Source of the DNA: Legionella sp. km772
GTDB taxonomy: Bacteria; Pseudomonadota; Gammaproteobacteria; Legionellales; Legionellaceae
Length of the DNA: 42,226 nt
Assembly: GCF_003989735.1 (NCBI RefSeq)
Contig: NZ_RZGQ01000009.1
Span: 1 to 42,226, forward strand
Direction of reading: 5' to 3'
Position 1 is the first letter of the stretch. Each line of letters opens with the position of its first letter. The translations under genes and the position numbers were made by a program. Of the stretch, positions 34,008-42,226 are shown in pieces. Below the pieces are notes generated by a model, which worked only from the letters and a program-made list of their open reading frames with translations, searched no databases and was not told where the DNA came from.

Positions 34008-34475
34008 ATGCGATTTTTAATTTGTCTTTATTTGGGCTTACTTCCTTTTATTAGTTATGCGGAAGCGACTTTACCTGCTGGTTGTGAGGCAGTAGCAGTA
34101 CAAGGGGACTCAGTGACTTTGAAGGCTAAAAAGCCAAAAGTGGTGTTCATTCATAATCTGTCTAAAAGTGATTTATGGCTAACCCATCCCGTCACTGATC
34201 CTAGTGCGAGTGCTGGATGGACAAGCCGTATCCAAGCAGATCATTGGTCGGCATTAGCGGTGGATAAACCCTCTTTTGTCGTCAGTTGTATTGAGTCCAA
34301 GCCAGGCCATGAGCAGGAAATTCCCTGTGAAGGGGCTATTGCAGTTTGCCAATGGAAGGGGGCAAAATTTCCCGAAAATAGCCAGGGTACCTTCTGGGCC
34401 GGCGAGGATCTACCTTTAGCTGAGCTCACAGCCGCAATCGGCGGACGAGGATTTGTATTGCCAGCCAATAAATAG
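34008..34475 (+). CDS. Small secreted or periplasmic protein
   Basis: The 155-residue protein begins with a clear signal peptide (RFLICLYLGLLPFISYAEA). The mature part has four Cys (GCEAVA, SCIES, PCEGAIAVC) and a beta-rich pattern (VVFIHNLSKSDLWLTHPVTD). I do not recognise the family. GGAG lies six bases before the ATG, and a TATAAT at 33938-33943 could drive it. A role in the periplasm or on the cell surface is likely from the signal peptide alone. Confidence 0.75.
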   Translation: MRFLICLYLGLLPFISYAEATLPAGCEAVAVQGDSVTLKAKKPKVVFIHNLSKSDLWLTHPVTDPSASAGWTSRIQADHWSALAVDKPSFVVSCIESKPGHEQEIPCEGAIAVCQWKGAKFPENSQGTFWAGEDLPLAELTAAIGGRGFVLPANK

Positions 34476-34519
34476 TGTTTTTAAAGGCTGGATAAATAAG
34501 AAGATAAAAGTATCTGTCT

Positions 34520-34543
34520 TGCCACTAGCAACGATAAGTGGTA
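34520..34543. other. Hairpin between the periplasmic gene and rnr
   Basis: TGCCACT and AGTGGTA pair over seven bases with a ten-base loop. No T-run follows, so it is not a strong terminator; it may be in the rnr leader. TATAAT at 34554-34559 is a possible -10 for rnr without a good -35. Confidence 0.4.
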
Positions 34544-34593
34544 GAACAAGATATATAATATTAAAGCAATCAATAATTAATGCGTGGTGATGG

Positions 34594-36774
34594 GTGAGTA
34601 AAAAGTCAAAAGATCCTTTTTATAAAAGAGAAAGTGAAAAATATGCGGATCCAATTCCGAGTCGTGAGTACATCATGGAGGTACTTAACGATTATGGTAA
34701 ACCTATGTCACGCAATAAATTATTTGATCAATTAAACTTAGAGCAAGAGAGCAGAAAGGAGTCGCTAGGATTTCGCTTAAAGGCGATGTTGCGCGATGGC
34801 CAAATCATGCAGGACAGGAAAGGACGGTTTTGCCTTTTACAAAAAATTAATTTACGGCGTGGCTCAGTACAAGGCCATCCTGACGGCTATGGTTTTTTTA
34901 TTCCTGATGACGGCGGGGAAGACATGCTGCTTTCGGCCAAGGAAATGAAAACGGTAATGCATGGTGATCTGGTCCTTGCTTATCAAAGCGGTATGGATCG
35001 CCGCGGGCGGCCAGAAGGTAAAATCCATGAGGTTTTAGAGCACGCTAATGCAACGGTTGTGGGTCGTTTTTTCAGTGAGCATGGTATAAGCTTCGTTATC
35101 CCCGATAGCAAACGTTTAACCCAAGATATTTCAATTCCCCAGGAATTAATCGGCAATGCTAAAAATGGGCAAATGGTCTTGGTGGAGCTTATTGCTTTTC
35201 CCAGTAAACATGCCCAAGCTGTGGGTAAAATAATGCATGTCTTAGGCGAGCATATGGCTCCCGGTATGGAGATTCAAGTAGCTATACATGCCCATGGCAT
35301 TCCTTTTGAATGGCCTAGTGATGTCCTTAGCGAAGTGGGAAAAATTCCTCAACAAGTCACTGAGTCACAAATCAAAGGACGCACGGATTTACGTTCCTTA
35401 GGCTTTGTTACCATTGATGGCGATGATGCCAAAGATTTTGATGATGCGGTGTATTGCTACACTAAACCCAAAGGTGGTTTTCAATTATATGTAGCGATTG
35501 CTGATGTGAGCCATTATGTTGCTCAAGATTCGGCTCTCGATAAAGAAGCGGCGCGGCGTGGTAATTCCGTTTATTTTCCAGGCAAAGTAGTGCCGATGCT
35601 GCCAGAGGCTTTATCTAATGGCCTGTGCTCATTAAATCCTAAGGTGGATCGCCTCTGTATGGTTGCAGAGCTATCCATTAGTGCGGAAGGAAAAATTTCC
35701 CGCTCCCGATTTTACCGCGCGGTGATTCATTCCCAGGCACGCCTGACTTACACCCAAGTTGGGGCTTGGTTGGCTGCAGGAAAAATTGACCCAGCCTATC
35801 AAGATCTGTGGCCCTCTTTGGAGGCGCTTTATAGCCTGTATCAAGTCTTGCTGACGACGCGTAAAGAGCGGGGGGCAATGGATTTTGAAACTACAGAAAC
35901 ACGTATTGAATTTGATGAAAATAAAAAAATTAAATGTATTGTTCCTGTAATACGCAATGATGCTCATAAGCTTATTGAAGAATGCATGTTAGCTGCTAAT
36001 GTTGCCACGGCGCGCTTTTTACAAAAAGCTGAGATTCCTACTTTGTACCGTGTTCATGCGGCGCCTGAAGAAGATAAAATTACTGCTCTACGCCAATTTT
36101 TAGGGGAGTTAGGTTTGCAATTAGGTGGGGGTAAAAAGCCTGGGCCTAAAGACTTCCAACGCACTATGAATTCCATCGGCGATAGACCTGAGAAACACCT
36201 TATTGAAACGGTGATGTTACGTTCTTTAAAACAAGCCCAATATATTGAAGCCAATGAGGGGCATTTTGGTCTAGCCTACTCTGCCTATACCCATTTTACC
36301 TCGCCAATTAGGCGTTATCCGGATTTATTAATTCATCGCGCCTTAGGACATTTACTGGATAATAAACCCGTCTATGAATTTAGTTACACTCATGATGATA
36401 TGAATCGCCTTGGCAAGCATACATCCATGACAGAGCGTCGCGCTGATGATGCGACACGAGAGGTAGTGGCTTGGTTAAAATGTGAGTACATGCAGGATAA
36501 ATTAGGACAGGTTTTCACTGGACGAATTTCGGCTGTCACAAGCTTTGGTATTTTTGTTGAACTCGATGAAGTCTATGTTGAAGGTTTAGTGCATATCACT
36601 TCCTTGAAAAATGATTATTATAATTATGACGCTAGCAAGCATCGATTAGTGGGTACTCGTGGGGGCAATGTCTATCATTTAGGCGATAGAATGACCGTTT
36701 TAGTAGCGCGAGTCGATCTTGATGAACGCAAAATTGATTTTGAACCGGTAGAAGAAAATATAAAGAATGAGTGA
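34594..36774 (+). CDS. rnr: Ribonuclease R
   Basis: The 726-residue exoribonuclease starts at GTG after GGTGATGG. Domains in order are an N-terminal winged helix (~25-80), cold-shock domains (~85-240), the RNB catalytic domain with DGDDAKDFDDAVY (metal-binding Asp), and an S1 domain (~645-720: GRISAVTSFGIFVELDEVYV). It degrades structured RNA 3' to 5'. The protein ends soon after S1, without the Lys-rich tail of the 813-residue E. coli enzyme. It overlaps rlmB by 8 bases. Confidence 0.96.
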   Translation: MSKKSKDPFYKRESEKYADPIPSREYIMEVLNDYGKPMSRNKLFDQLNLEQESRKESLGFRLKAMLRDGQIMQDRKGRFCLLQKINLRRGSVQGHPDGYGFFIPDDGGEDMLLSAKEMKTVMHGDLVLAYQSGMDRRGRPEGKIHEVLEHANATVVGRFFSEHGISFVIPDSKRLTQDISIPQELIGNAKNGQMVLVELIAFPSKHAQAVGKIMHVLGEHMAPGMEIQVAIHAHGIPFEWPSDVLSEVGKIPQQVTESQIKGRTDLRSLGFVTIDGDDAKDFDDAVYCYTKPKGGFQLYVAIADVSHYVAQDSALDKEAARRGNSVYFPGKVVPMLPEALSNGLCSLNPKVDRLCMVAELSISAEGKISRSRFYRAVIHSQARLTYTQVGAWLAAGKIDPAYQDLWPSLEALYSLYQVLLTTRKERGAMDFETTETRIEFDENKKIKCIVPVIRNDAHKLIEECMLAANVATARFLQKAEIPTLYRVHAAPEEDKITALRQFLGELGLQLGGGKKPGPKDFQRTMNSIGDRPEKHLIETVMLRSLKQAQYIEANEGHFGLAYSAYTHFTSPIRRYPDLLIHRALGHLLDNKPVYEFSYTHDDMNRLGKHTSMTERRADDATREVVAWLKCEYMQDKLGQVFTGRISAVTSFGIFVELDEVYVEGLVHITSLKNDYYNYDASKHRLVGTRGGNVYHLGDRMTVLVARVDLDERKIDFEPVEENIKNE

Positions 36775-37513
36775 GCATTTTGTTTATGGAGTACATGCGG
36801 TAGCGGCCTTATTAGATAACCCTCATCGCAAGATATTTAAAATTTATCTCAGCCAAGAGCGGGATGATAAGCGCGTCCACGATCTAGTTAATCAGGCAAA
36901 GCAAGCGGCGATTCCTATAGAGCCTATGGCTATACAAAAAATGAATCAGCGCTTCGCTGGTTATAATCATCAAGGAATAGTGGCCGAAGCCTCTGCATTG
37001 CCCGAATATAATGAGGGGCATCTCATCCCTCTTTTAGAAGCAAGCAAGACCCCTGTCTTAATTCTAATCTTAGATGGTATTACTGATCCCCATAATTTAG
37101 GGGCTTGCTTACGTTCTGCGGATGCAACCGGGGTGGATTTCTTAGTGATCCCTAAAGATAAGAGTGCAAGCATCACCCCAGTTGTGAGTAAAGTTGCCTG
37201 TGGTGCTGCAGAGTCGGTGCCCTTAGTGCGCGTTACTAATTTAGCACGGGCAATGGATACCTTAAAAGAGCAAGGGGTGTGGATTTATGGCGCAGCAGGT
37301 GAAGCAAGGGCTAGTCTATATCAGACTGATTGTAGTGGACCGCTGGCCATTGTAATGGGTGCCGAAGCAGAGGGTTTAAGGCGACTTACTCGCGAGCATT
37401 GCGATGGTCTTTTTTCTTTACCCATGCTAGGAACGGTGGAAAGCTTGAACGTATCTGTAGCCACTGGTGTTTCTTTATATGAAGTGGTTCGGCAAAGACA
37501 GAAGGCAGGATGA
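36767..37513 (+). CDS. rlmB: 23S rRNA (guanosine-2'-O-)-methyltransferase RlmB
   Basis: The 248-residue SPOUT methyltransferase has an N-terminal L30-like domain ([20 protein letters not shown]) and a knotted C-terminal domain. Visible motifs are [34 protein letters not shown] and [14 protein letters not shown]. It methylates G2251 of 23S rRNA (E. coli numbering). The rnr-rlmB order is common in gammaproteobacteria. It overlaps rpiA by four bases. Confidence 0.96.
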   Translation: MSEHFVYGVHAVAALLDNPHRKIFKIYLSQERDDKRVHDLVNQAKQAAIPIEPMAIQKMNQRFAGYNHQGIVAEASALPEYNEGHLIPLLEASKTPVLILILDGITDPHNLGACLRSADATGVDFLVIPKDKSASITPVVSKVACGAAESVPLVRVTNLARAMDTLKEQGVWIYGAAGEARASLYQTDCSGPLAIVMGAEAEGLRRLTREHCDGLFSLPMLGTVESLNVSVATGVSLYEVVRQRQKAG

Positions 37514-38184
37514 TGCAGGAATTAAAGATTAAAGCAGCTAAAGCAGCACTTCAGTATGTTGAAGATAATATGACTTTGGGCATTGGTACTGGTTCTACCG
37601 TGAATTGTTTGATTCAAGAACTTGCGCAAATAAAACATCGCATTGATGCTTGTGTTGCTAGTTCACGGGCTACTGAAGCCTTATTAAAGGCAGCGGGTAT
37701 TCCGGTCATCGATTTAAATGCTACTGCAGAACTTGCTTTATATATCGATGGTGCTGATGAAGTGGATGCCCAAGGCCAGATGATTAAAGGTGGGGGTGGT
37801 GCTTTAACCCGTGAGAAAATTGTAGCGAATGTGGCGGAACAATTCATCTGCATTGTGGATGAGTCAAAAATGGTCACCCATTTAGGTGATTTTCCTCTGG
37901 CCGTAGAAGTGATCCCGATGGCACGAAGTTTTGTGGCAAGACAACTTGTTTTATTAGGTGGTGATCCAGAATATCGAGAGGGCTTTATAACCGATAATGG
38001 TAATATTATTCTGGATGTATTTAATTTGCCCATGCACTCACTCCTTGAGCTGGAAAACAGCATTAATATTATTCCTGGGGTGGTAGAAAATGGTCTCTTT
38101 GCTCATCGCCGGGCGGATAAAATTTTAGTGGCTTCGGAACAAGAGCTCCGTTGTGTGAAGATCGAGAAAAAAACGCATCAATAA
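37510..38184 (+). CDS. rpiA: Ribose-5-phosphate isomerase A
   Basis: The 224-residue enzyme has all the RpiA signatures: [43 protein letters not shown], and a C-terminal [15 protein letters not shown]. It interconverts ribose 5-phosphate and ribulose 5-phosphate in the pentose phosphate pathway. It starts inside the rlmB stop, so it is translated as part of rnr-rlmB-rpiA. Confidence 0.96.
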   Translation: MMQELKIKAAKAALQYVEDNMTLGIGTGSTVNCLIQELAQIKHRIDACVASSRATEALLKAAGIPVIDLNATAELALYIDGADEVDAQGQMIKGGGGALTREKIVANVAEQFICIVDESKMVTHLGDFPLAVEVIPMARSFVARQLVLLGGDPEYREGFITDNGNIILDVFNLPMHSLLELENSINIIPGVVENGLFAHRRADKILVASEQELRCVKIEKKTHQ

Positions 38185-38199
38185 GACAGGTAAGCGCTC

Positions 38200-39579
38200 A
38201 TGGATACGCAAAAAGTATTTGTAAACCGTATTTTGAATATGAGGAAAATAAAATTAATCGGTGTAGATATGGATCACACCTTGATTCGTTATAATTCCGA
38301 ACAGTTTGAAGCTTTAGTTTATCAGCTCATTACCGAGCGTTTAGTACAGTTAAAAAACTATCCTGAGCAAATTAAATCATTTAAATTTAATTACCATGAT
38401 GCAATTCGTGGTCTCGTAATTGATACCAAAAATGGCAATATTTTAAAACTAAGTCGTTATGGAGCCATTCGACAAAGCTATCATGGGACTAAATCAATTA
38501 GTTTTAGCGATCAACAAAATTTTTACCGCAGTATTTATGTAGACTTAGGCGATCCGAATTACATGCCTATTGATACCTCCTTTTCTATTTCTTTTTGTGT
38601 TTTATATAGTCAATTAGTCGACTTAAAAGATGAGTTAGGGATTAGAATGCCTAGTTATCAAACCATCGCAGCCGATGTGCAATATTGTGTGGACAAAGTC
38701 CATTCCGATGGGAGTTTAAAACAGATTATTGCCAAAAATTTAAAAAAATATGTCATAAAAGAAAAAGCAGTGGTGGATGGGTTGAAACATTACCTTCGCC
38801 ATGGAAAGAAAATATTTATTTTAACTAATTCAGAATATTCCTACACTAAATTGCTGTTAGATTATGCCATTACTCCCTTTCTCGATAAAGGCGAGTCATG
38901 GCAGGATCTGTTCGAATACGTCGTTACTTTAGCCAATAAACCCCGATTTTTTTATGATAACCTGCGTTTCTTATCGGTAAATCCAGAGACGGGTTTAATG
39001 ACTAATGCAGAGGGTCCTATTGGACCTGGAGTTTATCAAGGTGGAAATGCGAAAAAATTTACTGAGTCATTGAATATTCGCGGGGATGAAATTTTATACA
39101 TTGGTGATCATATTTATGGTGATATCTTACGCTTGAAGAAAGACTGTAATTGGCGCACGGCTTTAGTGGTTGAAGAGCTTGGCCAAGAAATCGCAGCTCA
39201 GGTTCAGGCTATGCCGATTGAAAAAAGTATTGCCGAAGCCATGGATGTCAAAAAAGGCTTAGAACAGCAATATGTTGCTTTATGCACACGGGGTATTGAT
39301 GAACATTCAACTGCCTACGATGGAGAAATTTATAATTTACAGTCCCAGCTTACTGCCTTAGATGTAGAGATATCTAAGTTATTAAAAGAGCAGAGTGCTT
39401 TTTACAATCCAAAGTGGGAACGAATTTTTAGAGCGGGTGCTGAAGAAAGTTATTTTGCTTACCAAGTAGATCGTTTTGCCTGTATTTATATGGAAAAACT
39501 ATCCGATCTATTAGCACTGTCGCCGCTTAATTATTTTCGTGCTAATCGGCGTTTGCTTGCCCACGATATTGATTTTTAG
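38200..39579 (+). CDS. HAD-IG family cytosolic 5'-nucleotidase
   Basis: The 459-residue protein has motif I IGVDMDHTLIRY (nucleophile Asp), motif II FILTNSEYSYTKLLLDY, and motif IV EILYIGDHIYGDILRLKKD, plus a helical cap and a coiled C-terminal part (~355-400). It matches the eukaryote-like IMP/GMP-specific 5'-nucleotidase family, which Legionella carries (a L. pneumophila member has been structurally solved). It may limit purine pools. It is 15 bases after rpiA and probably part of that operon. Confidence 0.9.
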   Translation: MDTQKVFVNRILNMRKIKLIGVDMDHTLIRYNSEQFEALVYQLITERLVQLKNYPEQIKSFKFNYHDAIRGLVIDTKNGNILKLSRYGAIRQSYHGTKSISFSDQQNFYRSIYVDLGDPNYMPIDTSFSISFCVLYSQLVDLKDELGIRMPSYQTIAADVQYCVDKVHSDGSLKQIIAKNLKKYVIKEKAVVDGLKHYLRHGKKIFILTNSEYSYTKLLLDYAITPFLDKGESWQDLFEYVVTLANKPRFFYDNLRFLSVNPETGLMTNAEGPIGPGVYQGGNAKKFTESLNIRGDEILYIGDHIYGDILRLKKDCNWRTALVVEELGQEIAAQVQAMPIEKSIAEAMDVKKGLEQQYVALCTRGIDEHSTAYDGEIYNLQSQLTALDVEISKLLKEQSAFYNPKWERIFRAGAEESYFAYQVDRFACIYMEKLSDLLALSPLNYFRANRRLLAHDIDF

Positions 39580-39590
39580 TTTAACTAAAA
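39574..39590. repeat. AT-rich palindrome over the 5'-nucleotidase stop
   Basis: TTTTAGTT-T-AACTAAAA covers the TAG at 39577-39579, between two convergent genes. It resembles the placement of the palindrome over the aspC stop. It may be a weak bidirectional 3' structure. Confidence 0.35.
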
Positions 39591-39654
39591 TCTATTGCGG
39601 TCAAACTTTGGCTCCATAAGGGAAGGGAAAAGCCTCTTCTAATTTTTTGTTAAT

Positions 39655-41892
39655 CTATTCGCCCGTAGATTTAGGTAAGATTTTATTTAACCATCTGGGT
39701 AAATACCAATTCCATTTTTTTAGCAAAATCATCGTTGAGGGAACCAAAAGGGTTCGGATTAAAAAGGCATCGACAAAGATAGCAACGGCAATGCCCAGAC
39801 CAAATGCTTTAACCATCAAGACGTCGGCCACTAAAAAAGACCCACATAGAAAAATTACGATGAGTGCCGCGCTAGTAATAATGCGGCTGGTTTTTTCTAT
39901 GCCGAAAATAATACTGCGATGATTGCTTTTGGTGGCCTCGTAATATTCTTTAATGCGCGACAATAAAAACACTTCATAGTCCATGGAAAATCCAAATAAA
40001 GCGCAAAAGATAATAACTAAAATGCTAAGATCTAACATACCCTGCGGTTGAAAATTAAGCCAGGCAGCTAAATGCCCCTCCTGAAAAATAAACACTAAGG
40101 CTCCATAACAAGCACAGAGGCTAAGTAAATTCATTAAGATGGCTTTAAATGGTAAAAATAATGAGCGCAAGAGTACTAGTAGAATTAGGTAAGTTGAAGC
40201 CATAATCCATAATAGGGCATAAGGGAGGTTTTCCCAAATACTATCAAAAATATCCTCGTTAATTACGGGTACTCCCGTTAGATAGACCCGCATGCCTGCT
40301 GGTGGTGTTAAGGTTTCTAAGTTAGTGATCAATTTATTCGTTTGTTCGGAATTTAACGAGTACTTGCTGACAATATTAAGAAGGGTACTGTCTTGGCTTG
40401 TGGTGGTATCAAGCATTTTTTTTACGTCCTCATCCTTAATTTTCTTTTGCGTGTACAGGCGGTAATACTGATATCGAGAAAGCTCAGGGCTCGTTGTGAC
40501 AATGGAATTCACTTGTTTTACCAAAGGGTTTTCTTTTATCTCTTGGGTAAAATCATAGATTTTATAAATATTTTTTTTGCTTAAGAGAGGAGGCGCATCG
40601 GTTTTAACGAGCAGGAGGATGGGGTTTAGCTCCTGGCCGTTAAACTTTTGTTCATAAGTGTCAAAAAAAGCCCGGCTTTTTGACTGCTCTGGGAATATTT
40701 TATAATCAGACAAGCCAAATTCAGCCGAAAGAAAGGGATAACCCAATACCAGTAAAAAGATGAAGATAGGAATAAAAAATACCAAGGGTCGTTTGACGAC
40801 CCGCTCGGCCATCCATCGCCAAAATCTAAAATGTTTAAAAGGATGAGGAATTTTTACCGCCAATAAATTTATTCGCTGTTGTAATACCGCAAGAATTGCC
40901 GGTAAAAACACAAGGGCGGTGACTACCGCCACAAATACTGCCATCATGCCTCCTACAGCAACCGAAAATAAAATATTGATAGGAAAGAAATACAATGCAC
41001 TAAGGCTTACAAAGACCGCCAGGCCACTAAAAAAAATAGCCTTGCCTGCCGTTGCTTGGGTGGCAGCTAAGGCATCGATAATGGTTTTTTGTTTGACTAA
41101 TTCATCTCTAAAGCGGCTAATGATAAACAACGCATAATCCAAACTAAGGCATAAGCCTAAAAGCAGGGCAATATTGATGGTAAAAATCGACAAAGTGAAA
41201 GCATGGCCAATGATATAAAGTGAACTTAAAATCATTAATGCACAGCCGCCGCCTAAAAAAATGGGCAGGAAAGCGGCCACTACAGAGCCGAATACAAAAA
41301 GCAGGGTAACAATGGCAACCGGCGTTGCAATCATATCGGCTTTATAGAGGTCTATTTGCGTTTGTTGATTGACATCTTCAACAAAAATGGGCTCCCCTCC
41401 TATTTGGACAGTCATGTCAGGAGGAATGGTAATCAATGATTTTAATTCCTTTAACCGCTCACCATGCAGGGCCTCTAAGCTTTTAACAATAACCACGACG
41501 TAGGCGGTATGTTTATCTTTGGATATCTGTTTGCTGTTTGCACTAGGGAGTAGCAGCTCATAAGGTAAAGAAAAATTTTTTAAGTCTTTCAGTGAATCAT
41601 TAATTCTTTTATTAAATTGCTTACTAGTCGCTTTTAAGTTTTTACTGGTATACATAATCATTAACTGATTATGGTGGTCATAATTGAGGCTTTTGTTGAG
41701 CTCTTGCTCGGCTTTTGCACTTTCAGAATGTTCAGCAATAAATCCAGTAGTTTTAAATGGAGCAATTATATGCGGCAATAGGGGAAGGCAGGCAAAAAGA
41801 ATTAAAAACCAGAGAACGATAATAAGCCATCGTATTGGATAGATGAGCGCCCCAAATTTATAAAATAATGTTTTTTTCATCCTAATCGCCAT
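39655..41892 (-). CDS. MMPL/RND-family transporter
   Basis: The 745-residue protein has about twelve membrane segments and two large periplasmic loops (residues ~45-190 and ~395-545), the MMPL/RND layout. The signature LDYALFIISRFRDEL falls near residue 255 and its repeat SMDYEVFLLSRIKEYYEA near 650. Such pumps move lipids, siderophores or toxic organics with proton motive force; the cargo is unknown here. Starts at 41892 or at Met-5 (41880) are both possible because the AAAGGA touches the first ATG. It is alone on this strand and convergent with the 5'-nucleotidase. Confidence 0.88.
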   Translation of the reverse strand: MAIRMKKTLFYKFGALIYPIRWLIIVLWFLILFACLPLLPHIIAPFKTTGFIAEHSESAKAEQELNKSLNYDHHNQLMIMYTSKNLKATSKQFNKRINDSLKDLKNFSLPYELLLPSANSKQISKDKHTAYVVVIVKSLEALHGERLKELKSLITIPPDMTVQIGGEPIFVEDVNQQTQIDLYKADMIATPVAIVTLLFVFGSVVAAFLPIFLGGGCALMILSSLYIIGHAFTLSIFTINIALLLGLCLSLDYALFIISRFRDELVKQKTIIDALAATQATAGKAIFFSGLAVFVSLSALYFFPINILFSVAVGGMMAVFVAVVTALVFLPAILAVLQQRINLLAVKIPHPFKHFRFWRWMAERVVKRPLVFFIPIFIFLLVLGYPFLSAEFGLSDYKIFPEQSKSRAFFDTYEQKFNGQELNPILLLVKTDAPPLLSKKNIYKIYDFTQEIKENPLVKQVNSIVTTSPELSRYQYYRLYTQKKIKDEDVKKMLDTTTSQDSTLLNIVSKYSLNSEQTNKLITNLETLTPPAGMRVYLTGVPVINEDIFDSIWENLPYALLWIMASTYLILLVLLRSLFLPFKAILMNLLSLCACYGALVFIFQEGHLAAWLNFQPQGMLDLSILVIIFCALFGFSMDYEVFLLSRIKEYYEATKSNHRSIIFGIEKTSRIITSAALIVIFLCGSFLVADVLMVKAFGLGIAVAIFVDAFLIRTLLVPSTMILLKKWNWYLPRWLNKILPKSTGE

Positions 41893-42154
41893 TCCTTTGT
41901 ATAAAATCCATTAATACAGCTGAATGTAAAACGAATATTGGATATTCCCTCTTACGCAATAAGCATAGTTTAAATTGCTTCACCCTCTTTTTTGACGCTG
42001 ACTCTTACTGCCACCTACAAGCACTCAATTTTAATTTTTAGCTAAATACAGTTGATCTTTTATTTGTGCAGAGAGTCGACTATTTAAACTATAGACTATT
42101 TTTTAATAACTCATGTTACGCACATAAACTTGTAGTTTGACTAAAAAGCATTAG

Positions 42155-42184
42155 AATTCCGCCCTTAATTTTAGGGAGGGAATT
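42155..42184 (+). promoter_or_regulatory. Hairpin covering the transposase ribosome binding site
   Basis: AATTCC (42155-42160) pairs with GGAATT (42179-42184), and CCCT (42162-42165) pairs with AGGG (42173-42176). The Shine-Dalgarno run AGGGAGGG falls in the stem. Transcription entering from outside would give a masked start, as in IS10- and IS50-type protection. Confidence 0.55.
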
Positions 42185-42186
42185 AA

Positions 42187-42226
42187 ATGGATATGCTTGA
42201 TCTTTATAGTGATTATTTGATTTTCC
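42187..42226 (+). mobile_element. 5' end of an insertion sequence transposase (IS4/IS701-like), cut by the window edge
   Basis: An ATG preceded by GGGAGGGA opens MDMLDLYSDYLIF. This is the opening phrase I associate with IS4/IS701-group transposases common in Legionella. Only 13 codons are visible. The left inverted repeat of the IS should lie in 42100-42160, probably near CTCATGTTACGCAC at about 42111. The bases from 41893 to there hold no gene I can support. Confidence 0.55.

Noticed and set aside
1-42226. CRISPR arrays or riboswitches
   Set aside because: No regularly spaced repeat array was seen. No known riboswitch core was recognised in the intergenic stretches, most of which are short.

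Overview
The window reads as a Legionella (or close Legionellales) chromosome segment. The core genes are gammaproteobacterial and moderately AT-rich. A 6S RNA lies near zapA, and the ygfB-pepP-ubiH-ubiI block keeps its classical order. One promoter carries a very good PmrA box of the type described for Legionella Dot/Icm effector genes, and several long Legionella-style orphan proteins are scattered among housekeeping genes.

Region 1 (1 to about 835) is AT-rich accessory DNA with one odd HEPN-like/zinc-ribbon reading frame and a 310-base stretch without a gene. Region 2 (about 836 to 9671) is an integrated element in the 3' end of a tRNA-Asn gene. It holds a minus-strand Nudix-Nudix-HAD cassette, a divergent XRE repressor/ImmA-type protease pair with two copies of an 18-base operator, and small element genes. 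These are followed by a Toprim primase and DUF3987 pair, a RelE/NadS-type toxin-antitoxin pair, and a large serine recombinase whose last codons are read from the antisense strand of the tRNA. A nine-base repeat (TGGCTCCCC) at both ends is the likely crossover region. Joining the two ends in silico restores a recombinase with a different, longer C-terminus, and in that circular form two clusters of a 9-base iteron bracket the recombinase gene in inverted orientation.

Region 3 (9740 to 15243) is core: aspartate aminotransferase, uvrB, 6S RNA on the minus strand, an FMN-binding glutamate-synthase-like protein and zapA. Region 4 (15337 to 18470) is a two-gene insertion between zapA and ygfB, encoding an outer-membrane beta-barrel and a secreted GH17-like glycosidase. 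Region 5 (18538 to 22801) is ygfB-pepP-ubiH-ubiI, that is, an aminopeptidase plus two ubiquinone hydroxylases.

Region 6 (22858 to 34475) mixes a probable PmrA-controlled membrane effector, a retropepsin/7TM-transglutaminase/ATP-grasp operon, a 646-residue membrane protein, a DUF4254 protein, a periplasmic solute-binding protein, a YaiI-family protein, a 958-residue orphan and a small periplasmic protein. Region 7 (34594 to 41892) is rnr-rlmB-rpiA in an overlapping operon, a HAD-IG 5'-nucleotidase and an MMPL/RND transporter. The window ends inside an insertion sequence: the first 13 codons of a transposase, preceded by a hairpin that covers its ribosome binding site.

All calls are from reading the sequence; no database search was run. 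Family names are recognitions from motifs, gene order and length.
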